Made by a program: the position numbers and the translations under genes. From the NCBI GenBank assembly GCA_963663315.1, contig OY760176.1, forward strand, positions 992,001-1,056,000: a stretch of DNA of 64,000 bases. The letters are read 5' to 3'. The notes under the pieces were generated by a model. That model was not told the origin of the DNA and did no database searches. It saw only the letters and a program-made list of their open reading frames with translations. Shown here one piece after another: positions 25,733 to 36,484 of this stretch (position 1 is its first letter; the number at the start of each line of letters is the position of its first letter). The DNA is from G963663315 sp963663315. GTDB lineage: Bacteria; Pseudomonadota; Gammaproteobacteria; Arenicellales; Poriferihabitantaceae.

Positions 25733-28099
25733 CTAAAACAAATGGTCCAGCACCTCGTTATAGCTTGACACAAAATTGACCCTGATGCCTTTAGTGATGT
25801 AATCCGGGACTTCTTCGAAGTCGCGGCGATTAGCTTCGGGCATAACCAGATTATGTATTTTCATCCTTCTGGCGGCAATCACTTTCTCCCGGATACCTCC
25901 TACCGGCAATATCTGCCCGGTCAGCGATATTTCTCCGGTCATTGCAATGGATCTCCTGATCTCCTTGTCGCGGGCCAGGGAAATCAGTACAGAGGCCATC
26001 GTAATGCCCGCGCTCGGTCCGTCCTTGGGAGTTGCACCAGCGGGCACATGCAGGTGAATCATCGAATGTTCGAAGAAGCTCCGGCTCACACCCAGTTGTT
26101 CTGCATTGCCCATTACGTAGCTATAGGCAATCTCAGCCGACTCTTTCATTACATCACCGAGTTGCCCGGTGAGTTTAAAGCCGCGATTGAAGCTGTGGCT
26201 TCGGGAGGCTTCAATATCCAGGGTCGCACCACCCATGGCGGTCCAGGCCAGACCTGTAACTACGCCTTTTCCTGTAATCCGATCCTGATCGTCGAAGGTC
26301 GGCTTGCCCAGATATTCTTCCAGATTTCTGGTGGTGATGTGAATCGGTTGACTTTCCTGTTTCAGGATTTTCATTACCGCCTTTCTGGTAATCGTGCCCA
26401 GCATCTTCTCCAGTTTTCGAACCCCGGCTTCACGCGCATACCCATTAACGATCTTTCTGATTGCAGGCGTGTCGATTCGAAGCTGGCCCCGCTTCTTCAA
26501 CCCTGCCCTGGCAATTTGTCTGGGCAACAGGTGTTTTCGCGCTATGGCCACTTTTTCTGCAGCCAGATAGCCCGACAATCGTATTTCTTCCATCCGGTCG
26601 AGTAGCGGCGCGGGAATTGTATCGCGTTGATTTGCAGTACAGATAAACAGCGCCTTGGACAAATCGACGCCCACGTCCAGATAGTGATCCAGAAAATTCC
26701 TGTTCTGCTCTGGATCAAGCACCTCCAGCAAGGCAGATGCAGGGTCACCCTGAAAGGATGCCCCTACCTTGTCAACCTCGTCAAGCATGATTAACGGATT
26801 TGCAGTTTTGCAATCTTTCAGCGCCTGAATGAACTTTCCTGGCATGGCGCCGATATAGGTTCGTCGATGGCCTTTGATTTCTGCTTCATCACGCATGCCT
26901 CCGAGGGAAAAACGAAAAAATTCCCTGCCAAGTGCGTTCGCCACTGATCTCCCCAGTGAGGTTTTACCGACTCCCGGTGGCCCGATCAGCAGTATTATCG
27001 ACCCTGACACTTCCCCCCGCATTTTGCCTACCCCGATAAATTCCAGTACACGCTCCTTGACTTCCTCCAGGCCTTCGTGATCCCGGTCCAGAACCACTGC
27101 GGCTTGCTCAAGGTCGAGAGAATCCTTGCTGAACCTGCCCCAGGGGATTTGAGTTAACCATTCGAGATAATTTCTGGTTACGGTGTATTCGGGGGAGCCT
27201 CTTTCCAGGATCGCGATTTTGTCAAGCTCTTCGTCGATACGCGTCTGTGCATGTTCAGGGACAACACATTCATTCAACCGGGCGCGGAAAGTATCGATTT
27301 CCGACTCACGGTCATCTTTCGAGATACCGAGCTCTTTCTGGATGAATTTTAATTGCTCGCGCAGGAACATTTCCCTTTGGTGCTGGGTAATTTCTCCTTC
27401 GATATGTTCGCGAATATCAGTTTGGGCTCGCGCTATTTCTACTTCCTTGTGCAGCAATACCAGTGTTTTTTCCATTCTCGGCAACAATTCGATGGTCTCG
27501 AGAATTTCCTGGAGTTCCCCCGCATCTGCGGTGGTCAGGCTCGCCCCAAAATCGGCGAGTCGCGAAGGCTCCCCGGTACCAAAATAGTTCAGAAACATCT
27601 TGAGTTCTTCACCATACATCGGATTAAGCGGCAGCAACTCCTTGATGGTATTGACGATGGCAGTGACATAGGCCTTGATCTCGACGGTTTCGAGAGGGCT
27701 TAAATCGGGGTAGTATCTCGCCTGCACTGTGAATGGGCGCTTCTTCGAGACCCAGCGGACAATCTCAAAACGCTGCATACCTGCAAGCACAACATGAAAC
27801 AGGTTTTCATGCCGCTCGATCTGATGAATCTTGCACACCGTTCCTACTGACTTGAAATCCTTTGACTCGACATTTTCGGCCTTTACCCCGTCAGGATATA
27901 CCACGCCGACATTACGATGCCCGGATTCATGGATGGCTTTGATGGTATCGCCCCATCTTTCGGCATCAAGCACTATGGGTAATATCTGACCCGGGAAAAA
28001 AGGTTTTTTCTCAAGCGGCAGGATATGCAATACTTCAGGTAATACATCTTCTGGCCTGGCAATTTCGGTGATGACTTCTGCTTCGATGTTTGCACTCAT
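25733..28099 (-). CDS. lon: ATP-dependent protease Lon
   Basis: A ~788-residue cytosolic AAA+ serine protease. N-terminal LON domain (~20-215, starting LHILPLEKKPFFPGQILPIV), AAA+ domain with Walker A LIGPPGVGKTSLG and Walker B PLIMLDEVDK, sensor region SKALFICTANQRDTIP, and protease domain with catalytic Ser in PKDGPSAGITMAS and Lys in REKVIAARR. ATG 28099 is preferred because upstream in-frame codons run into lolD. It lies between lolD (~65 bases upstream) and the transhydrogenase gene. Confidence 0.96.
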   Translation of the reverse strand: MSANIEAEVITEIARPEDVLPEVLHILPLEKKPFFPGQILPIVLDAERWGDTIKAIHESGHRNVGVVYPDGVKAENVESKDFKSVGTVCKIHQIERHENLFHVVLAGMQRFEIVRWVSKKRPFTVQARYYPDLSPLETVEIKAYVTAIVNTIKELLPLNPMYGEELKMFLNYFGTGEPSRLADFGASLTTADAGELQEILETIELLPRMEKTLVLLHKEVEIARAQTDIREHIEGEITQHQREMFLREQLKFIQKELGISKDDRESEIDTFRARLNECVVPEHAQTRIDEELDKIAILERGSPEYTVTRNYLEWLTQIPWGRFSKDSLDLEQAAVVLDRDHEGLEEVKERVLEFIGVGKMRGEVSGSIILLIGPPGVGKTSLGRSVANALGREFFRFSLGGMRDEAEIKGHRRTYIGAMPGKFIQALKDCKTANPLIMLDEVDKVGASFQGDPASALLEVLDPEQNRNFLDHYLDVGVDLSKALFICTANQRDTIPAPLLDRMEEIRLSGYLAAEKVAIARKHLLPRQIARAGLKKRGQLRIDTPAIRKIVNGYAREAGVRKLEKMLGTITRKAVMKILKQESQPIHITTRNLEEYLGKPTFDDQDRITGKGVVTGLAWTAMGGATLDIEASRSHSFNRGFKLTGQLGDVMKESAEIAYSYVMGNAEQLGVSRSFFEHSMIHLHVPAGATPKDGPSAGITMASVLISLARDKEIRRSIAMTGEISLTGQILPVGGIREKVIAARRMKIHNLVMPEANRRDFEEVPDYITKGIRVNFVSSYNEVLDHLF

Positions 28100-28163
28100 T
28101 GTCTGATTTCGGATACTGCAAAAATATCTACTTTTGTTCTGAAGGCAAATATGGGGATACGAT

Positions 28164-28874
28164 TCAATTTCCCAAGAGTTGCAATGACCGATCTTCGATT
28201 CGTATGATGTTACCAATCTTTTGCGCCAGCGTCCTATCGTGGGTCGCTATCACCAGACTGGTGCCGATTTCCTGATTCATTTCCAACCACATCCGGTGAA
28301 TCGATTCGGCGTTGTCTGAGTCAAGATTGCCTGTTGGTTCATCAGCCAAAATACATTTCGGCCGGGTAACCATGGCTCTGGCAATCGCTGTGCGTTGACG
28401 CTCACCGCCGGATAGCTCGGCTGGCTTGTGTTCAATACGATTGCCTAAGCCGACACGATCGAGAATTTGCCGGGCTGCTTCGAATGCCTGGACATCACCG
28501 GACTTGCGAATCAGCAACGGCATCGCAACATTTTCCAATGCGGTAAATTCAGGCAGTAAATGATGAAACTGGTAAACAAATCCCAACGTCATGTTTCGTA
28601 ATACCCCTCGCGCCTTGTGGGACAAGGTACTGATATCCTGACTGTCGATTCGCACACTACCGGTTGTTGGCTCAGCCAGTCCGCCGAGGATATGCAGCAA
28701 TGTACTTTTTCCGGAACCGGAAGCGCCGACGATGGCAATCTGCTCGCCCGACCTTACCTGAAAATCGATTTTCCTTAACACTTCTACGGAGAATGGACCT
28801 TCATCAAAAGTTTTCGATACCTGCCGACACTCTATAACGATATTGTCCATGGTCGAATTATTATTCTCATTCAT
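28164..28874 (-). CDS. lolD: Lipoprotein-releasing system ATPase LolD
   Basis: A ~236-residue ABC ATPase that powers release of outer-membrane lipoproteins from the inner membrane. Walker A IVGASGSGKSTLLHILGGL, the LolD/MacB feature FVYQFHHLLPEFTALENVAM, signature LSGGERQRTAIARAM and Walker B LADEPTGNLD. ATG 28874 overlaps the permease gene by 8 bases after a GAGG; an ATG at 28850 is also possible. The partner permease is immediately upstream. Confidence 0.95.
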   Translation of the reverse strand: MNENNNSTMDNIVIECRQVSKTFDEGPFSVEVLRKIDFQVRSGEQIAIVGASGSGKSTLLHILGGLAEPTTGSVRIDSQDISTLSHKARGVLRNMTLGFVYQFHHLLPEFTALENVAMPLLIRKSGDVQAFEAARQILDRVGLGNRIEHKPAELSGGERQRTAIARAMVTRPKCILADEPTGNLDSDNAESIHRMWLEMNQEIGTSLVIATHDRTLAQKIGNIIRIEDRSLQLLGN

Positions 28875-30114
28875 GGCGCAACGCCTCGGCGGGCTGAACT
28901 CTGGATGCACGCCGGGCGGGATAGATGGTTGCCAGAAAACTCATGAGCAGTGATGCGCCAATAATTCTGGTTACATCTGCCCAACGCATCTGGGCAGGGA
29001 ATTCACTTATGATATAGACATCGGATGGGAACAGTTCGGTATTGAAGAAATTTTCAATGGCAGGAATTATGGTTTCTATATTGAGTGCGGTAATCACTCC
29101 CAGGATGGCGCCGACCGCTGTGCCTGTGATACCGAGAATTACCCCCTGCACCATGAACACTTTCATCACGCTGCCAGGACTCATTCCGAGCGTTCTCAAT
29201 ATCGCAACATCCGATTGCTTGTCGGTGACAACCATTACCAGTGTTGAAACGATGTTGAACGCTGCGACCGCAATAATCAGCAAAAGTACGATAAAGACCA
29301 CCCGCTTTTCAATTTCAAGCGCCCGAAAAAAGTTGGCGTATTCCTGAGTCCAGTCGCGCACGCGGTACTGCTGGTTGAGCGATTCGGAAAGATCATGACG
29401 TACCTTGCGAGCCTGCTCAACATCATCCAGCTTGAGGCGGAGCCCACTGATTTCACCTTTGGAGCCAAGCAGCCTGGCAGCATCGTCAATATGAATCAGT
29501 GCAATACCGCTGTCATATTCGTACATATCGATTTCGAACAGTCCGACCACGGTAAAGCGTTTCAGGCGTGGCATCAGGCCTGCGGGAGTGACCTTGCCTT
29601 TGGGCACGACCAGAGTGATTTTTTCACCGACACCCACACCAAGTGAATGTGCCAGGCGATTGCCCAGAACAATGCCGAAGGACCCGGATTCAAGTTCATC
29701 TGCATCTCCTTCAATAATATGGTTCATGACTTCAGATACTTCCCGTTCCTTGTCAGGATTGATCCCTCGAATCAATGTGCCCGATACGTTCGGGCCTTTG
29801 GTCAGCATGCCCTGCACCAGTACGAAGGGAGCTTGTGCCTGCACATGGGGGTACCCCGCGAGACTCATCGACAGAGACTGCCAGTCGCTGAAATGTCCAC
29901 CGTAGCTGCTGATTGTAATGTGAGGAACTACGAACAGGATCCGGTCCTGCAGATCTTTGTGGAATCCATTGACAATCGACATCACGGTAATCAGGGCCCA
30001 GACCCCGATCACAATTCCAAGCATCGATGTCGTCGAAATAAACGAAATAAAGTGATTTCGTCGTCTGGCCCGGGTATAACGCAGGCCGATCATCAGTTCC
30101 AGAGGCTTGATCAC
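28867..30114 (-). CDS. Lipoprotein-releasing ABC permease, LolC/LolE family
   Basis: A 415-residue inner-membrane protein with one N-terminal and three C-terminal transmembrane helices flanking a periplasmic MacB-like domain. Family motifs: IGLRYTRARRRNHFISFIS, GIVIGVWALITVMSIVNGF, VAAFNIVSTLVMVVTDKQ and DVAILRTLGMSPGSVMKVFM. Only one permease gene is present with lolD. Either it forms a LolF-like homodimer or a second permease lies elsewhere, so no letter is assigned. Start ATG 30114, 29 bases after lysS. Confidence 0.92.
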   Translation of the reverse strand: MIKPLELMIGLRYTRARRRNHFISFISTTSMLGIVIGVWALITVMSIVNGFHKDLQDRILFVVPHITISSYGGHFSDWQSLSMSLAGYPHVQAQAPFVLVQGMLTKGPNVSGTLIRGINPDKEREVSEVMNHIIEGDADELESGSFGIVLGNRLAHSLGVGVGEKITLVVPKGKVTPAGLMPRLKRFTVVGLFEIDMYEYDSGIALIHIDDAARLLGSKGEISGLRLKLDDVEQARKVRHDLSESLNQQYRVRDWTQEYANFFRALEIEKRVVFIVLLLIIAVAAFNIVSTLVMVVTDKQSDVAILRTLGMSPGSVMKVFMVQGVILGITGTAVGAILGVITALNIETIIPAIENFFNTELFPSDVYIISEFPAQMRWADVTRIIGASLLMSFLATIYPARRASRVQPAEALRHE

Positions 30115-30143
30115 TGTAGAACTGCCGTTGAATTGCGGATCAT

Positions 30144-31625
30144 TCAGGTTTCGTCACGCATGTGCGGAAACAGCACCACATCACGAATCGAAGGACTGTC
30201 AGTAAGGATCATGACCAGACGGTCGATACCGATACCTTCTCCCGCTGTCGGTGGCAAGCCGTATTCCAGGGCGCGAATATAATCCGCATCATAATGCATT
30301 GCTTCCTGATCCCCTGCCTCCATTTCCTCTACCTGTTGCCTGAATCGTCGAGCCTGATCTTCTGCGTCGTTCAATTCGGAAAACCCATTTGCAATTTCCT
30401 TGCCACCAACAAAGAACTCAAATCGATCACTCAGTTCCGGCTGCTCGTCGTTTCTTCTCGACAGCGGCGATACTTCGACCGGATAGGCGGTTATGAATGT
30501 GGGCCTGATGAGTTTTTCCTCGACCCGCTTTTCGAATATTTCCATCTGTATCCGGCCAATGCCAAAGCCGGGTTTTATCTCGATGTTCAGGCTCTTTGCC
30601 AGTGCAGTGACCGCGTCCAGGTCAGTCAACTGATGATCCGATATTTCCGGGTTGAAATGCAAAATCGACTCCAGCAATGTGTACCGTTGAAAAGGCCGGG
30701 AGAAATCCAGGTGCGTTCCCTGATACTCGATTATGGTATCTCCTGTAACGGTTTGGCAAACTCTGCGCAACATGGTTTCGGTGAATTTGATTAAATCATG
30801 GTAATCCGCGTACGCCCAGTAAAGCTCCATCATGGTGAATTCGGGATTGTGTTTGGTTGAGATGCCTTCATTTCTGAAATTCCGATTGATTTCAAACACT
30901 CGCTCAAAACCACCCACAACCAGTCGCTTCAGATAAAGCTCGGGGGCGATGCGCAGGTAAAACTCCTTGTTCAGCGCTTTATGATGAGTCCTGAAAGGTC
31001 TCGCTACCGCCCCTCCGGGAATCGGGTGCATCATTGGTGTTTCCACTTCAAGAAATGATCTCTCAACCATGAACTCCCTGATGCATTGGATGATCGCAGC
31101 CCGGGTTCTGAAAACCGAACGGGTCTGCTGGTTCATGATCAGATCGACATAGCGTTGACGATAACGAGTTTCGGCATCGGTGAGACCATGGAATTTTTCA
31201 GGGAGTGGTCGCAGCGCCTTGGTCAATAATCGAATCTGATCAACCCGAACGGTCAACTCACCGGTTTTGGTATGGAACAATTCCCCTTCTGCAGCAACAA
31301 TGTCGCCGATGTCATATTTTTTGAATTCTTCGTTGTAGACATTCTCCGGCAGGTTGTCCCGCTGCAGGAATAATTGCATCCTGCCGCCGACATCCTCTAT
31401 ATGCACGAAACTCGCCTTGCCCATGACGCGACGCGACATCAGACGACCGGCTACTTTCACCCGAATCGTCCGGTCTTGCAGGCCTTGAACATCATCTGCA
31501 TATTTATCCAGCAGATCCCTGATAAATGCGTCCCGTCGAAAATCGTTTGGAAAGGGATTTCCTTTTTTTCTCAACGCGGTCAGCTTTTCCCGACGCTGCT
31601 GGCTTTGTTGGCTTTCTTCAGTCAT
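30144..31625 (-). CDS. lysS: Lysyl-tRNA synthetase, class II
   Basis: A 493-residue class IIb synthetase. The N-terminal OB-fold anticodon domain (RTIRVKVAGRLMSRRVMGKA) precedes motif 1 and motif 2 (FRNEGISTKHNPEFTMMELY) and motif 3 at the end (GEGIGIDRLVMILTDSPSIR). Length matches the family (~490-505). Directly downstream of prfB (37 bases), the conserved prfB-lysS pair of many proteobacteria. Confidence 0.98.
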   Translation of the reverse strand: MTEESQQSQQRREKLTALRKKGNPFPNDFRRDAFIRDLLDKYADDVQGLQDRTIRVKVAGRLMSRRVMGKASFVHIEDVGGRMQLFLQRDNLPENVYNEEFKKYDIGDIVAAEGELFHTKTGELTVRVDQIRLLTKALRPLPEKFHGLTDAETRYRQRYVDLIMNQQTRSVFRTRAAIIQCIREFMVERSFLEVETPMMHPIPGGAVARPFRTHHKALNKEFYLRIAPELYLKRLVVGGFERVFEINRNFRNEGISTKHNPEFTMMELYWAYADYHDLIKFTETMLRRVCQTVTGDTIIEYQGTHLDFSRPFQRYTLLESILHFNPEISDHQLTDLDAVTALAKSLNIEIKPGFGIGRIQMEIFEKRVEEKLIRPTFITAYPVEVSPLSRRNDEQPELSDRFEFFVGGKEIANGFSELNDAEDQARRFRQQVEEMEAGDQEAMHYDADYIRALEYGLPPTAGEGIGIDRLVMILTDSPSIRDVVLFPHMRDET

Positions 31626-31662
31626 ATAATTACTTTAGGATTCAATGCTTTGTTTCATGTTT

Positions 31663-32761
31663 TTACAGTCCAGCTTTCAGACTGGCTTCAATAAATTGAT
31701 TCAACGACCCATCCAGTACCGACTGGGTATTACCGGTTTCAACATGGGTTCTTAAATCCTTGATACGGGACTGGTCGAGCACGTAGGATCGAATCTGACG
31801 GCCCCAGCCAATGTCTGATTTATTATCTTCTTCGGTTTGTTGCTCCTGCCGACGTTTTTGCATCTGAGCTTCGTACAGGCGCGCTTTCAACATTTTGGTC
31901 GCTTCTTCCTTGTTCCTGTGCTGGGAACGGTCATTCTGGCACTGTACCACGATTCCGGTAGGTAGATGGGTAAGGCGAACCGCAGAATCTGTTTTGTTGA
32001 CATGTTGTCCACCAGCGCCACTGGAACGATAAGTATCGACCCTGAGGTCCGCCGGGTTCACTTCGATTTCAAAACTGTCATCAATTTCGGGATAGGCGTA
32101 AACGGATGCAAATGACGTATGTCGCCGGTTCCCGGAATCGAATGGGCTTTTTCTGACCAGCCGGTGCACTCCAGTCTCGGTTCGCAGACAGCCATAGGCA
32201 TACTCCCCGGTGAATTTGATGGTTGCGCTCTTGATTCCGGCTACATCCCCTGGTGACCTTTCCACTATTTCCAGTGTGTATCCCTGGCTTTCCCCCCAGC
32301 GCAGATACATTCTCAACAGCATTGCGGCCCAATCCTGGGCTTCGGTGCCGCCGGAGCCGGACTGGATATCGATAAAGGCGTTGTTCAGGTCGGCTTCGCC
32401 GCTGAACATTCGACGGAATTCCATTTTCTCAAGACGCGAATCAATATCATTCGCCTCCCTCGCAATCTCATCCAGGGTTTGAGTGTCTTCTTCAAGGGCG
32501 GCCAGCTCCAGTAATTCGACGCAATCAGAAATATCTGTTTGCAACTGCTCCAACCCGTTTACCAACTGTTCCAGTCTGGCCCTTTCCTGCCCCAGGATCG
32601 TAGCCTGCTCCGGTTCATCCCAGATCGCAGGATTCTCAAGTATCAAGTCTACTTCTTCAAGCCGCTCCTTGTTGTCGGCATAGTCAAAGATACCTCCTTA
32701 GTGAGGCAGTACGCTCCCTCGAACTGGCTAGGGACTCCTTAAGTTCATTTACGGTGGCCAT
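31663..32761 (-). CDS. prfB: Peptide chain release factor 2, read through a +1 frameshift
   Basis: The first 25 codons start at ATG 32761 (MATVNELKESLASS, ending RRYL) and stop at an in-frame TGA (32684-32686). The remaining 340 codons continue in the +1 frame from GAC at 32685 (DYADNKERLEEVDLILENP). Together this makes 365 residues, the E. coli RF2 length. The protein has SPF in RKSPFDSGNRRH, which reads the stop codon, and GGQ in SSGAGGQHVNKTDSAVR, which triggers hydrolysis. RF2 itself recognises the internal UGA, so low RF2 favours frameshifting and RF2 synthesis. lysS follows. Confidence 0.96.
32684..32698 (-). promoter_or_regulatory. Programmed +1 frameshift site of prfB
   Basis: On the minus strand AGGAGG (32693-32698), TAT, CTT and TGA, then C, reproduce the RF2 recoding site: an internal Shine-Dalgarno placed three bases before the slippery CTT and a weak UGA stop followed by C. 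Frame analysis on both sides confirms that a +1 shift joins the two halves. Confidence 0.95.
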
Positions 32762-32923
32762 TTGTCTGATCATGATTTTTTGGGCGCTAAGTATATAGTC
32801 TTGGAAAGCATTTCGCCATAAAGTGGCGACATATAATCAGACATCAGTTTTTTACCTTGTGCATTGATATCTCTTGCGTTTATCCTCGTCAATGCGTATT
32901 CCTGCAAGCAGAAAATCGACATA

Positions 32924-34426
32924 ATGACGAGTACTGATACTTCCCGATTATCAGAATCCTTTGCGCATCGCTGGCCTACGGCGATTTGCGCCACACTGGG
33001 TAGCTGGGCCTATTCATTTACCTGGAATACCGTCAGCGTTGCCCTGCCCCACATGAAAGGCAGTTTCTCTGCTACCAATGATCAGATTGCCTGGGTCATG
33101 ATTTCATTTATCGTGGGCAGCGCAGCCATGACCGCAAGTGTCGGCTGGTTAAGTTCCCGTTTTGGCCGTAAGCAATTGTTCCTGTTTTCGGTTGGTGGCT
33201 TCACGCTTTCATTGATCGGTTGTGGGACCGCAACCACCCTCGAACAGGAAGTGATCTGGCGATTTGTACAGGGTGTCACCGGCGCACCGCTGATTGCACT
33301 AGGGCAGATCATTACCGTAAATGCGTTTCCACCAAACCGTTACACGATGGCAACCTCGTTCTGGGCATTGGGTTTTGTGACCGGTAATTTTTTCGGGCCT
33401 GTGGCAGGTGGATATCTGATCGAGTTGTATGGATGGCCATCGATTTACTATTTTAATATTCCGATCTGCACCGGTGTTTTTATTGCCGCAGCGATACTGG
33501 TTCCGAAGGGATCTGAAACAAGGGAAAGGCTGGACTGGTTCGGATTTGCCACTCTGATCATCGGGGTCAGTGTGTTGCAGTACATGCTGGCTCGCGGGGA
33601 GCGACTGGACTGGTTCGAGTCCAACGAAATTATTGTGGTCTGCATCATATCTGTGACCTTGCTTTATCTGTTCCTGGTACATACTGCGACCGCGAAAAAT
33701 ACATTTTTCGACCGTGCGCTTTTCCGGGATTTCAATTTCACGTTGGGGCAGTTAGCTATTTTTATCGTAGGCGCTGCGATCTATATGCCGTTGCTTTTAC
33801 TGCCATTGATGCTGGAGCAAATCGGGGATTATCCATCATTGGAAATCGGCAAACTTCTGTTTTACAGAGGTATTGGCTCGATTTTGGGTCTGCTTGTCCT
33901 GACCCAGGTTCGGGACAAATTCGATCCGCGACCGATAGTCGTTTTTGGACTATTGTGTAATGTAGTGCCAGCGTGGGAGATGGCGCACTGGAACACGCAG
34001 ATATTGCCGTTTGATGTAATATGGACAAATTTTCTGTCCGGCATAGGCACCAGTTGTATCTGGGCGCCGCTTAACCGGATAGTCTTGTCCAAGCTGAAAG
34101 GAAAACATCAAAATCAGGGTTTCGCGATGTTCTATCTTAATTTTGATATTGGCTATTCGGTCGGCACTTCATGGATTATTGGTCTGCATGAGCGATATAC
34201 TCAAACAAATCGTGCATATCTATCTGAAAATGTGACTTTGTCCAACGAACTCTTGCGGTTCCCTGAGGTATTACAGAAGTGGCCAATAAATGAACTGGAT
34301 GGTCTGGCGGCATTGGAGATCGAAATAAGCAAACAGGCTGCGGTTATTGCCTACAACAATTGCTTCATGATTTCCGGATTATTGATGCTGATTCTGATCC
34401 CGGTCTGTTATTTGTTCAAGAAATAA
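32924..34426 (+). CDS. MFS drug/export transporter, EmrB/QacA (DHA2) type
   Basis: A ~500-residue, about 14-helix major-facilitator protein. DHA2 features: VSVALPHMKGSFSATNDQIAW in helix 1 region, motif A GWLSSRFGRKQLFLFS, RFVQGVTGAPLIALGQ and WRFVQG-type motif B, and a motif C-like FVTGNFFGPVAGGYLIE. No periplasmic adaptor (EmrA) gene is adjacent. ATG 32924 is preferred over an in-frame TTG 60 bases upstream. It diverges from prfB. Substrate unknown. Confidence 0.88.
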   Translation: MTSTDTSRLSESFAHRWPTAICATLGSWAYSFTWNTVSVALPHMKGSFSATNDQIAWVMISFIVGSAAMTASVGWLSSRFGRKQLFLFSVGGFTLSLIGCGTATTLEQEVIWRFVQGVTGAPLIALGQIITVNAFPPNRYTMATSFWALGFVTGNFFGPVAGGYLIELYGWPSIYYFNIPICTGVFIAAAILVPKGSETRERLDWFGFATLIIGVSVLQYMLARGERLDWFESNEIIVVCIISVTLLYLFLVHTATAKNTFFDRALFRDFNFTLGQLAIFIVGAAIYMPLLLLPLMLEQIGDYPSLEIGKLLFYRGIGSILGLLVLTQVRDKFDPRPIVVFGLLCNVVPAWEMAHWNTQILPFDVIWTNFLSGIGTSCIWAPLNRIVLSKLKGKHQNQGFAMFYLNFDIGYSVGTSWIIGLHERYTQTNRAYLSENVTLSNELLRFPEVLQKWPINELDGLAALEIEISKQAAVIAYNNCFMISGLLMLILIPVCYLFKK

Positions 34427-34444
34427 CGACCAGGAATTTCGGGT

Positions 34445-34473
34445 TTGACATCAAGACGGACAATGGGTACAGT
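34445..34473 (+). promoter_or_regulatory. Promoter of tRNA-Leu(CAG)
   Basis: Consensus TTGACA (34445-34450), a 17-base spacer and TACAGT (34468-34473) end 14 bases before the tRNA, which fits a short leader removed by processing. Confidence 0.7.
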
Positions 34474-34487
34474 CCGCACCTTGCTTT

Positions 34488-34574
34488 GCCGAGGTGGCGG
34501 AATTGGTAGACGCGCTAGCTTCAGGTGCTAGTGGGCAATAGCCCGTGAAGGTTCAAGTCCTTTCCTCGGCACCA
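34488..34574 (+). tRNA. tRNA-Leu (anticodon CAG)
   Basis: An 87-base class II tRNA with encoded CCA. Acceptor GCCGAGG pairs with CCTCGGC; the anticodon stem CTAGC/GCTAG holds loop TTCAGGT with anticodon CAG; a long variable arm (TGGGCAATAGCCCG) and T-loop TTCAAGT are present. It decodes CUG. Confidence 0.97.
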
Positions 34575-34581
34575 TAAAGAC

Positions 34582-35085
34582 CTACATGATGGCTTGTTCG
34601 TGTTTCAGCAGCCAGGTTTTCCGATCAACGCCTCCTGCATAACCACGCATCGCGCCATTCTTCCCGATCACCCGGTGGCAGGGAACAATAATAGCAACAG
34701 GGTTGGCAGCATTCGCGCTGGCCACTGCCCGAACCGCATTCGGCTTTCCGACTTGCCGGGCAAGCAGGCTGTATGAGACAGTCTCCCCAACGGGAATTGC
34801 CCTCAAGGCGCGCCAGACTCCTTGCTGGAATCCGGACCCGTGCGTATCAAGATCAAGATCCCTGAATGCGTCCCAGTCGCTTGAAAAATATTTTTCAAGC
34901 CTGTCCCTGATACCCAGCAGGTTATCCGCCTGCCTGATTTCAAAATCGCCAAATCTTCGAGTCAGCAGTTCGTTGATACGATCACGATTGTCATTGAAAT
35001 CAAGCAGGTAGAGCGTGTCGTGATCTCCAAACACTGCAATTTCGCCGATCGGACTGGCACAGACGGTGGAACTGATTTGTTTCAT
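34582..35085 (-). CDS. ogt: Methylated-DNA-protein-cysteine methyltransferase
   Basis: A 167-residue suicide repair protein that removes alkyl groups from O6-alkylguanine. The acceptor cysteine is in IIVPCHRVIGKNG; helix-turn-helix region VSYSLLARQVGKPNAVRAV, Asn hinge ASANAANP and the ending GYAGGVDRKTWLLKHE are conserved. It follows glyA by 21 bases on the same strand and converges on tRNA-Leu. Confidence 0.95.
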   Translation of the reverse strand: MKQISSTVCASPIGEIAVFGDHDTLYLLDFNDNRDRINELLTRRFGDFEIRQADNLLGIRDRLEKYFSSDWDAFRDLDLDTHGSGFQQGVWRALRAIPVGETVSYSLLARQVGKPNAVRAVASANAANPVAIIVPCHRVIGKNGAMRGYAGGVDRKTWLLKHEQAIM

Positions 35086-35106
35086 TGTAGTGTGGCCGGT
35101 TTATTG

Positions 35107-36369
<1,263 letters not shown>

Positions 36370-36484
36370 AATTTACTCCAGATTTCAATTTCCAAATAAC
36401 AATATATCGGTACCGGTTTTGGCGAATCCAATGGCGTGGATTTTATAGAAGGTGTGCTGGTTATTACACACAAATTTTCATAAA

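Noticed and set aside
25853..26605. A 250-codon plus-strand frame
   Set aside because: Antisense to the protease and AAA+ regions of lon, with no recognisable motif; a codon-bias shadow.
30162..30794. A 210-codon plus-strand frame
   Set aside because: Antisense to the catalytic part of lysS; no motif or Shine-Dalgarno.
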